Positions 55,252-62,149 of a stretch of DNA of 64,000 nt are shown one piece after another. The stretch comes from Geobacteraceae bacterium. GTDB taxonomy: Bacteria > Desulfobacterota > Desulfuromonadia > Geobacterales > Geobacteraceae. Positions within the stretch are counted from its first letter, which is position 1, and the number at the start of each line of letters is the position of its first letter. The notes under the pieces were generated by a model, which was given only the letters and a program-made list of their open reading frames with translations, did not search any database and had not been told where the DNA came from. The position numbers and the translations under genes are program-made. The stretch lies in assembly GCA_024281055.1 (NCBI GenBank), contig JAMXLF010000031.1, positions 1-64,000 on the forward strand, written 5' to 3'.

Positions 55252-56403
55252 ATGGCACAATGGGATCTCGTTTTCACCACCGGCGAGCATACCGACGGAA
55301 ACGGCAACAAGAAGGTCTGGACCGAAGCCGACCTTGACCGGATCGTCGCCCTGTTCAACCCGAAGTTCCACGAGCCGCCCCTGGTGCTCGGCCATCCTTC
55401 CGACAACGCCCCGGCGTTCGGCTGGGTCGAGCAGATGAAAAGGATCGGCACCGGGCTCTACGTGGCTTACAAGGGCGTCGTTGACGAGTTTAAGGAGTGG
55501 AACCGGAAGGGGATGTTCAAGAAGAAGTCGATCGCACTCTACCCGAACGGCATGCTCCGCCATGTTGGCTACCTCGGCGCGATGCCCCCCGCCATCAAAG
55601 GTCTTCCCGATTTCGCCTTTGCCGATGGCGACCTGGGCAAACCGGTCGTCTGGGAGTTCTGCGACATGGATGACATGACCATCGCCGGGCTCTTCCGCCG
55701 GCTGCGCGAATTCATCATCTCCAAGTTCGACAAGGAAACGGCCGACCAGGTCATCCCCGATTATGAAGTAACCGGTCTGCAGGTGTCCGCCTGCATGCCG
55801 GATGAAAAGGAAGTAGACGACATGGGCCTGACCGGCCCCACCTACAAGGAGGCAGAAATGGATCAAAAGGCATTTGACGCTCTCTCGAAGAGGGTCGAAG
55901 GGCTGGAGGCCGGGATCAAGTCGATCAACGACAGCATCGCCGCCTTCGGCGAAACCATGAAGGGGCTGAACGGCACGATCACCGCCATACAGACCCAGTT
56001 CACCCAGGGCGAAGAGGCCGCCGCCCGTCGCGAGTTCACCGCGTTCTGCGAGGGGCTCAAGACCCGCATCCTCCCCGCCGAGATCCCGACCATCGTCGAT
56101 CAGATGATGAACCTTCGGAAAGCGACCGACGTGGAATTCAGCGAGGGGGGCGAGACGAAGAAGCGCAGCGCCGTCGACGACTTCAAGCTGAAGCTCCAGG
56201 GGCGCGCCGAAACCGTCCAGTTCGGCGAGTTCGCAACCGGTGACCTGGCCGGGCAGCGTGAGGCCGGCGGCGAGGATGCCGTTGCCATCGCCCAGAAGGC
56301 ACAGGAGTTCCAGGACGCGGAGGCCAAGGCCGGCCGTACCATCACCATCGCCGACGCCGTGACCCACGTTCGGAATGAAGCAGGCAAAGGAGGTGCCCGA
56401 TGA
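55252..56403 (+). CDS. Phage protease/scaffold protein (Mu gpI-like)
   Basis: 383 residues. The N-terminal half is Mu I-like protease (PLVLGHPSDNAPAFGWVEQM, GMFKKKSIALYPNGMLRHVG, YLGAMPPAIKGL); the C-terminal half is a coiled scaffold (DALSKRVEGLEAGIKSINDS). An internal ATG near 55858 (GAGGCAGAA upstream) could start a scaffold-only form, as with Mu gpI and gpZ. Matures the procapsid. ATG 55252 chosen for spacing from GGGGAGG. Confidence 0.85.
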   Translation: MAQWDLVFTTGEHTDGNGNKKVWTEADLDRIVALFNPKFHEPPLVLGHPSDNAPAFGWVEQMKRIGTGLYVAYKGVVDEFKEWNRKGMFKKKSIALYPNGMLRHVGYLGAMPPAIKGLPDFAFADGDLGKPVVWEFCDMDDMTIAGLFRRLREFIISKFDKETADQVIPDYEVTGLQVSACMPDEKEVDDMGLTGPTYKEAEMDQKAFDALSKRVEGLEAGIKSINDSIAAFGETMKGLNGTITAIQTQFTQGEEAAARREFTAFCEGLKTRILPAEIPTIVDQMMNLRKATDVEFSEGGETKKRSAVDDFKLKLQGRAETVQFGEFATGDLAGQREAGGEDAVAIAQKAQEFQDAEAKAGRTITIADAVTHVRNEAGKGGAR

Positions 56404-56762
56404 GCGGGAAACCCGGATTTTATCGATCATACATAGCCCTCGCTGCCATCCTTGCCTACCGTATCGTGAACTTCGGCGCCGATGACGGCACCGTTGCCCC
56501 GGCAGTCGACGGCAGCAAGTTCCTCGTTGGCACCACCCAGATCGTCGGCGCCGACGATGCGGGGGACCAGGTCGACATCTGCCGCGACGGCCTCCCCGAG
56601 GTCCAGTATGGCGGAGTGGTCGCCAAGGGCGATCCTCTCACCTCCGACGCCGACGGCAAGGCGATCAAGGCGGTGGAAGGAAACTACATCATCGGCTACG
56701 CCGAGGTGGACGGCGTCGAGGACGATATCGGCCTGTACTTCGCTTCGCCGGACAAAATCTAA
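56400..56762 (+). CDS. Head decoration-type protein
   Basis: 120 residues, beta-rich: AILAYRIVNFGADDGTVAPA, VGTTQIVGADDAGDQVDICR and DPLTSDADGKAIKAVEG resemble DUF2190-like capsid-stabilising proteins placed between scaffold and capsid genes. ATGA overlap with the protease gene. Confidence 0.65.
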   Translation: MSGKPGFYRSYIALAAILAYRIVNFGADDGTVAPAVDGSKFLVGTTQIVGADDAGDQVDICRDGLPEVQYGGVVAKGDPLTSDADGKAIKAVEGNYIIGYAEVDGVEDDIGLYFASPDKI

Positions 56763-56778
56763 AGGAGGTCCATAAACC

Positions 56779-57732
56779 ATGGCCAGAACCCCGTTTCCCA
56801 TAATACCCGCCCTCTGCGCGGTAGCGATCGGCTACCGCAACGAGGAGATGATCGCCGACCAGGTGCTCCCCTACGTCACGGTCCCGGCCCGCGAGTTCTA
56901 CTACCTCGACTTCACCGGTATCGACATTTTCACCGTCCCCGAACTGGAGATCGGCCGCAAGTCCTCCCCCAACGAGGTCGAGTTCGGCGCCGAGCGAAAG
57001 CTCGCAGGGGTCAAGGATTACGGCCTCAAGGACCGCATTCCCCAGGCGGACATCGATGCCGCCGCCAAAGGACCCTATCCGTACGATCCCCAGGCCCGTA
57101 GCGCCGACGCCATGATGAAGATCGTGAAACTCGGCCGCGAGGTCCGCGTTGCCCGGCTCGTGTTCAACAAGGCGATGTATAGGCCCGACCTGCAGACGAT
57201 CCTGGACAAGAATACCAACTTCCAGAACTCTGACACCGATCCGATTGGCGTCATTTCCGACGCCCTTGACAAGCCGCTCTTTCGCCCCAACGTGGTCACT
57301 CTTGGGCAGCGGGCATGGACGATCCTGCGGCGTCATCCCAAGGTGGTGAAGGCGTGCAACGGTTCGCTCGCCGCCGATACGGGCCTTGCCACCCGACAGG
57401 CCGTGGCCGAGCTGCTGGAAGTGAAAAAGATCAACGTCGGCGCCGGATGGGTCAATGTTGCCAAAAAAGGGCAGAAACCCGTGCGGGCTCGCGTCTGGGG
57501 TGGCCACATGGCCATGTACTACGAAGATACCCAGGTGCAGAACACGGAAGGGGGTGCCACCTTCGGTTATACCGCCCGCTATGGTCAGCCGTGGGGGGGT
57601 GCCATGTTCGACAAGGATATCGGCCCCCAGGGTGGTGAAGAGGTCCGCGTCGGCGAAACCATCCGCGAGATGATCACCTTCAACGAAGGGGCGTACTTCA
57701 TCGGCAACGTAACCGGAGAGGATCCGATCTAA
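56779..57732 (+). CDS. Major capsid protein
   Basis: 317 residues with the Mu-type/HK97-fold capsid pattern: MIADQVLPYVTVPAREFYYL near the N-terminus, and RPNVVTLGQRAWTILRRHPK, WGGHMAMYYEDTQVQNTEGG in the body. Expected as the most abundant structural protein. AAAGGAGG upstream. Followed by a double REP-like element. Confidence 0.8.
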   Translation: MARTPFPIIPALCAVAIGYRNEEMIADQVLPYVTVPAREFYYLDFTGIDIFTVPELEIGRKSSPNEVEFGAERKLAGVKDYGLKDRIPQADIDAAAKGPYPYDPQARSADAMMKIVKLGREVRVARLVFNKAMYRPDLQTILDKNTNFQNSDTDPIGVISDALDKPLFRPNVVTLGQRAWTILRRHPKVVKACNGSLAADTGLATRQAVAELLEVKKINVGAGWVNVAKKGQKPVRARVWGGHMAMYYEDTQVQNTEGGATFGYTARYGQPWGGAMFDKDIGPQGGEEVRVGETIREMITFNEGAYFIGNVTGEDPI

Positions 57733-57743
57733 CCCCTCCCTGG

Positions 57744-57820
57744 CCCTCCCCTTCTCAGGGGAGGGTATACAAACAGTGCCTCCTCCTCCCCCCTGACAAG
57801 GGGGGAACGAGGGGGGTTAG
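57744..57820. repeat. Double REP-like element after the capsid gene
   Basis: CCCTCCCC-TTCTCA-GGGGAGGG (57744-57765) and CCCCCC-TGACAA-GGGGGG (57788-57805) plus flanking CTCC runs. It fills the gap between the capsid gene and the next gene. Confidence 0.8.
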
Positions 57821-57828
57821 GAGCAATT

Positions 57829-58224
57829 ATGAACAGACGCAACGCAATTCGCATCGGCTTCGCCGTCCTGGCGCTCGTCGCCCTGGGCGCCGTCGCCTTC
57901 GCCGGTCTTCCTTCCACCCCGGGCAACACGATCATCCAGAACCTGCACGGCCTGGCCGACAAGAATACCCGCAGCGACGATGTAACCGGCACGAAAGGGG
58001 TATTCAAGAGCTACACATCCGCCGGCTATACCGGCATCGAGGCGACCGTGGTCGACACGAGCGGCGCCGGTGTGAACGTCCAATGGTTCGAGGATGGCCA
58101 GCTCGTCTGGGTCGGCTCGACCTTCTCCGCCACCAACGACAAGGGTACCCAGTTCGCGGCCGTGAGCTACCAGCCCTATTCCACTGCGAGCCGCAAGCTC
58201 AAGTCGGTGATCCGGAGGCAGTAG
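57829..58224 (+). CDS. Protein with N-terminal signal-like helix, unknown function
   Basis: 131 residues. IRIGFAVLALVALGAVAFAG looks like a signal peptide or membrane anchor, unusual among virion genes; the mature part is beta-rich (GYTGIEATVVDTSGAGVNVQ). No family recognised. Weak ribosome site (TAGGAGC). Could be a surface or exclusion protein placed as cargo. Confidence 0.5.
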   Translation: MNRRNAIRIGFAVLALVALGAVAFAGLPSTPGNTIIQNLHGLADKNTRSDDVTGTKGVFKSYTSAGYTGIEATVVDTSGAGVNVQWFEDGQLVWVGSTFSATNDKGTQFAAVSYQPYSTASRKLKSVIRRQ

Positions 58225-58697
58225 TGAGTTACTCCACCCTGGCCAGCCTCATCGAGCGTTTCGGGGAAAACCTCCTCATCCGGCTCACCGATGACACCCA
58301 GACCGCCATCGATGAGACAAAGGTTGCCCGGGCGATCGCTGCTGTCGACGGCAAGATTGACTCCTTCCTGCGCCAGGTCTATACCCTGCCGCTTCCGGAG
58401 GTACCCGACGAGCTGGCGGACGCCGCACTCGATATGGTGATCGCCCGGATCTACGCCGACAAGCCCGAGAGGGAGGTTCCCAAGGATGTGAAGGATCGGG
58501 CGCGGGAGGCCCTGGACTGGCTGGAAAAGATCAAGAAGGGGCTGGCGACGCTCTCGGTCGCCACCCTTCCCGTGGCACCGGGCACCAACGGCGAGACCGG
58601 CAAGGGCTTCTTCAAGACGAGCAAGACGAAACGCGATCGCATCTTCGACGACGAGCGGCTCGACAGTTTCACGGGGCGTCCCCATGGCCGGCGGTGA
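58224..58697 (+). CDS. gp36-like protein (DUF1320)
   Basis: 157 residues from GTG 58224 (GGAGG 6 nt upstream). LIERFGENLLIRLTDDTQTA then IAAVDGKIDSFLRQVYTLPL and REALDWLEKIKKGLATLSV are the DUF1320 blocks of Mu gp36. Probable head-tail connector or tail terminus protein. The start overlaps the preceding TAG. Confidence 0.85.
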   Translation: MSYSTLASLIERFGENLLIRLTDDTQTAIDETKVARAIAAVDGKIDSFLRQVYTLPLPEVPDELADAALDMVIARIYADKPEREVPKDVKDRAREALDWLEKIKKGLATLSVATLPVAPGTNGETGKGFFKTSKTKRDRIFDDERLDSFTGRPHGRR

Positions 58698-59211
58698 CCA
58701 GATCACGGCCATCGAGGATGCGATCATCGCGCGGCTGCAGGCCATCCTTCAGCAACCTGGGCTTTCGGCCGCGGCGCTCACTTATCCCGACAAGAACTTC
58801 GATGAGTACGAGCCGATACACGGCAACGGCGAGATCCTCGTGGTCTATACCGGCGAAGACGACGGCCCGACCGAGGACACCGGTCTGGTCGTCCAGGAGC
58901 GGGAGATGCTCTTCGAGCTCACCTTCCTCTTCTCCTCGCTCCGAGCCGTGGGAAAGACGGGAGGGCTCAACGCCCACCTGGAGGCGTCGAGGATGGGGCT
59001 TACCGGCTACAAGCCGGACGGATGCACAAAGAAGATGACGCTCGTGAGCGTCGACCGGGTGAAGCGCTACAAGAAACGCTGGTGGCAGTACACACAGATC
59101 TGGAAGGCCGTGGCCATGAACGTCGAGATCCTCGAGGAGGAGCAGCCGGTATATCTCACCCGGGCCACGGCATTCGATAACGGCATCGAGAAAACCCTGG
59201 AGGTACCTTGA
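58684..59211 (+). CDS. gp37-like protein (DUF1834)
   Basis: 175 residues. AIEDAIIARLQAILQQPG, ILVVYTGEDDGPTEDTGLV and LFELTFLFSSLR match Gp37/DUF1834 of Mu-like phages, a tail-region protein. The stop is 1 bp from the next start region. Confidence 0.8.
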   Translation: MAGGDQITAIEDAIIARLQAILQQPGLSAAALTYPDKNFDEYEPIHGNGEILVVYTGEDDGPTEDTGLVVQEREMLFELTFLFSSLRAVGKTGGLNAHLEASRMGLTGYKPDGCTKKMTLVSVDRVKRYKKRWWQYTQIWKAVAMNVEILEEEQPVYLTRATAFDNGIEKTLEVP

Positions 59212-59212
59212 T

Positions 59213-59494
59213 ATGGCAGACAAGAAGTACATCTACAGCGGCCCGCTCACCGGCGTGACGCTCGCCCCGGACGAGCCGGGAGGCAAGCCCCGCGAGGTGA
59301 TGCTCCATCCCGGGCGCACGGTAAGCCTTCCGTCGGACAATCACTACGTCAAATCCCTGCTTGCCAGAAAGTTTCTGGCAGAGGTGCAAGAAGAAACCAC
59401 CCTCACTCCCCCTGGGGGCAAGGCCGCCCCCTCCCCTGACAAGGGGAGGGCCGGGGAGGGGTTAGACAAGGAGGTGAAACCCAATGCCAGCTAA
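59213..59494 (+). CDS. gp38-like small protein with repeat-encoded tail
   Basis: 93 residues. The first 60 (YIYSGPLTGVTLAPDEPGGK, VKSLLARKFLAEVQEE) resemble the small protein before the sheath in Mu-like phages. The tail (APSPDKGRAGEGL) is encoded by a REP-like element. Confidence 0.65.
   Translation: MADKKYIYSGPLTGVTLAPDEPGGKPREVMLHPGRTVSLPSDNHYVKSLLARKFLAEVQEETTLTPPGGKAAPSPDKGRAGEGLDKEVKPNAS
59429..59465. repeat. REP-like element at the end of the gp38-like gene
   Basis: CCCTCCCC-TGACAA-GGGGAGGG then CCGGGGAGGGGTTAG, translated as SPDKGRAGEGL. Confidence 0.8.
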
Positions 59495-60938
59495 TTTTCT
59501 CCATGGCGTGGAGACCATCACCATCGATGTCGCGGGCAAGCCGATCACGGTCGTGAAGTCGGCGGTCGTGGCCCTGGTCGGCACCGCCCCGATCTACGAG
59601 GCGGCCGCGGCCGACCGCACCGTCAACTCGGTGCAGCTCGTCCTCTCCGACATCGACGCGGCCCGCTATTTCGGCTCCGAGACCACACCCGGCTACACCA
59701 TCCCTCAGGCCCTGAAGGCCATCTTCAAGAAGGGGGCGGCTACCGTGGTGGTCGTAAACGTCTTCGACCCCGCCACGCACAAATCGAGCGTCGAAGCCGA
59801 GGCGGCCCAGTTCGGCGCCGACGGCACTCTTACCCTGGCACACCGGGGCGTGGCGAACCTGGTGCTCAAAAGCCAGGACGGCGCTACCACCTTTGTCCTC
59901 AATACCGATTACGCCCTCGACCCTGCAACCGGCATCGTCACCCGGATCGCCGGGGGTGCGATCGGCGCCGCGGCCAACGTGACGGCCGCCTATGACTATG
60001 CCGACCCGACCAAGGTGGAGAACGCCGATGTGATCGGCACGGTCGACGAGGGCGGCAACCGCACCGGTCTCCAGGCGCTCCTCAACTGTTACAGCCTCTT
60101 CGGCTTTAAGGCGAAGATCATCGTCGCCCCGGCCTTCTCCACCCAGGCATCGATCGCCACCGAGATGGACGCGGTCGCCGGCAAGACCAAGGGGATCGCC
60201 CTTGTCGACGCGCCGATCGGCACCACGTTCCAGCAGGCTCTCACCGGACGCGGACCAGCCGGGACCATCAACTTCCAGTCCTCCAGCCGCCGCGTCGTTC
60301 TCTGCTTCCCGGCGCTCCAGGTGTACGACCCGGGATCAAACGCCAACGTCCTCCAGCCCTTTAGCCAGTTCCTGGCCGGGATCATCGCCTGGAAGGACAA
60401 CGAGCTCGGCTACTGGTGGAGCCCCTCCAACACCCTGATCGACGGGATTGTCGGCATAGAGCTGCCGCTCACGGCGGAGATCAACGACCCGAACAGCGAG
60501 GTGAATGCCCTGAACGCCGCCGGGATCGTGACCGTCTTCAATAGCTACGGCACCGGCTTCCGCACCTGGGGGAACCGCTCCGCGGCCTACCCCACGGACA
60601 CGGCCAAGGAGAGCTTCATCTGCACGCAGCGCGTCGCCGACGTGATCGAGGAGTCGATCGAGTACTCCATGATCCAGCGGATCGACGCACCGGTGAACAA
60701 CGCCTGGATCGACGCCGTGACCGAGGACGTGCGGTCCTTCCTTCGCAAGCTCGCCCAGGACGGGGCGCTCATCGACGGTACCTGCTGGTACGACCCCGCC
60801 GACAACCCGGTCGAGGAGCTGGCCCTGGGCCATGTCACCTTCCGTTACGACTGGTGCGACCCGGCCACGGCCGAGCGGATCACCTTCAAGCGCACCTTGA
60901 ACCTCGGCTATCTCAAGACCCTGGGAGGTAACCAATGA
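59484..60938 (+). CDS. Contractile tail sheath protein (Mu gpL-like)
   Basis: 484 residues. VVALVGTAPIYEAAAADRTV, NKPL-like core with FKKGAATVVVVNVFDPATHK and the C-terminal sheath domain (WGNRSAAYPTDTAKESFICT, YDWCDPATAERITFKRTLNL). It forms the contractile sheath of a myovirus tail. AAGGAGGTG upstream inside the preceding gene. Confidence 0.92.
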   Translation: MPANFLHGVETITIDVAGKPITVVKSAVVALVGTAPIYEAAAADRTVNSVQLVLSDIDAARYFGSETTPGYTIPQALKAIFKKGAATVVVVNVFDPATHKSSVEAEAAQFGADGTLTLAHRGVANLVLKSQDGATTFVLNTDYALDPATGIVTRIAGGAIGAAANVTAAYDYADPTKVENADVIGTVDEGGNRTGLQALLNCYSLFGFKAKIIVAPAFSTQASIATEMDAVAGKTKGIALVDAPIGTTFQQALTGRGPAGTINFQSSSRRVVLCFPALQVYDPGSNANVLQPFSQFLAGIIAWKDNELGYWWSPSNTLIDGIVGIELPLTAEINDPNSEVNALNAAGIVTVFNSYGTGFRTWGNRSAAYPTDTAKESFICTQRVADVIEESIEYSMIQRIDAPVNNAWIDAVTEDVRSFLRKLAQDGALIDGTCWYDPADNPVEELALGHVTFRYDWCDPATAERITFKRTLNLGYLKTLGGNQ

Positions 60939-61453
60939 GCGTCGAAGTCAAGCGTCTCACCAACGCCAACGTCTACCTGAACGGCAAGTCCTACCTCGGC
61001 AAGGCGGCCGAGGCAAAACTCCCCGACGTGGTGGCCACCCTCACCGAGCACGCCGCCCTTGGCATGGTCGGTAAGCTGGAGCTCCCGTCCGGTCTCGACA
61101 AGATGGAGATGACCATCAAGTGGAACTCCCTCTACCCTGATGTCATGATCGCCGCGGGTAACCCCTTCCAGGGGGTGCAGCTGCAGCTGCGTGGCAGCCA
61201 GGAGACCTACGCCGGTGCCGGACGCATTAAAGAAGAACCGGTGGTGGTGTTCATCGCCGGCCAGTTCAAGAAGTTCCCCATGGGGGGCTTCAAGCAACAC
61301 GACAACGTCGACGCCGAGACCGCCCTCACCGTCACCTACATCCGGCTCGTCATCGGCGGCAGCGACATCGTCGAAATCGATGTCCTTGCCAACATCTGGA
61401 AGGTCGGGGGCGCCGACATCCTCGCCAACTACCGCGACAACATCGGCGGGTAA
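60935..61453 (+). CDS. Tail tube protein
   Basis: 172 residues of the contractile tail tube family: TNANVYLNGKSYLGKAAEAK, PSGLDKMEMTIKWNSLYPD and a conserved beta-rich core to ANYRDNIGG. Forms the inner tube. ATGA overlap with the sheath gene. Confidence 0.9.
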   Translation: MSVEVKRLTNANVYLNGKSYLGKAAEAKLPDVVATLTEHAALGMVGKLELPSGLDKMEMTIKWNSLYPDVMIAAGNPFQGVQLQLRGSQETYAGAGRIKEEPVVVFIAGQFKKFPMGGFKQHDNVDAETALTVTYIRLVIGGSDIVEIDVLANIWKVGGADILANYRDNIGG

Positions 61454-61479
61454 AGGCCGTTCGATGTTCAACGTTCAAT

Positions 61480-61506
61480 GTAGGGGCGACCGGCTGGTCG
61501 CCCTGA
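61480..61506. repeat. Partial TAGGGGC repeat, copy D
   Basis: TAGGGGCGACC-GGCT-GGTCGCCCTG, one hairpin only, preceded by GTTCGATGTTCAACGTTCAA simple repeats. Lies 27 bp after the tail tube stop. Confidence 0.7.
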
Positions 61507-61581
61507 TTCACCGACCAAAGGAATTAACCCGCAAGTCTACATCCTTTGGTCTTCATTTTTTATAACCCGAAAGGAGCAAGC

Positions 61582-61982
61582 ATGAAGATCACGAAGAAGA
61601 GCAAACCAGACGTCCTGGTCGTGGAGAACGTGGAGATCGTCGAGCCGACCGTGGAGGAGCTGATACAGGCAGAGCGGATCTCCGGCAAGAGCACCGGGTT
61701 CGAGTTCCTCGCCGCGGTCCTGTCCCAGACCGGGACATTCGACGGCAAGCCCCGCGTGCCGGAAGACTTGAAGAGGCTGTCAAGCAAGGATTTTTTGACG
61801 CTTGTCGGCGAATTGGGGCTTGCGGATACCGAGACCTTGCCGAACGGGTCATCTACCTCGTCCGGGAAGGAAGGTTCCGGAACGAGCGTGTGATGGCGAT
61901 GCGGATTGGTGAGTTGGAGTACTGGGTGGGAAAGGTCAATGGCTACATCAATGATCTGAATAAGAGGTTGAGCGACTCCTGA
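61582..61982 (+). CDS. Tail assembly chaperone with -1 programmed frameshift
   Basis: Zero frame 61582-61893 gives 103 residues, ending in a Ser/Gly-rich tail that looks untranslated-like. At 61791-61797 the heptamer T_TTT_TTG fits the X_XXY_YYZ rule in the reading frame. A -1 shift there gives 61 more residues (RDLAERVIYLVREGRFRNER, then GELEYWVGKVNGYINDLNKR) ending at TGA 61982, 133 in total. Two-product chaperones before the tape measure gene are general in tailed phages. AAAGGAGC upstream of ATG 61582. Confidence 0.8.
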
Positions 61983-62133
61983 CGATCCACGCCACGAATC
62001 GCACTGGAAGGCTGGCCAGATAAAGGATGGCTGTCAGGACATATAGCCCGCTGGAAAACGCAAGACAGAAGATGATAAATCCAAGGCCAACCAAGCAAAA
62101 CCAGAAGACCGTTTTCAGGAAGATGATTTCCAT
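61948..62133 (-). CDS. Possible two-helix membrane protein, antisense
   Basis: 61 residues on the minus strand: FLKTVFWFCLVGLGFIIFCL and GLYVLTAILYLASLPVRFVA are hydrophobic, with a basic end (IVRSRSTSYSDH). It opposes the tail operon, overlaps the frameshifted chaperone end by 35 bp and has no clear ribosome site. May be cargo or spurious. Confidence 0.3.
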   Translation of the reverse strand: MEIIFLKTVFWFCLVGLGFIIFCLAFSSGLYVLTAILYLASLPVRFVAWIVRSRSTSYSDH

Positions 62134-62149
62134 GAGGACATCATAGCAC

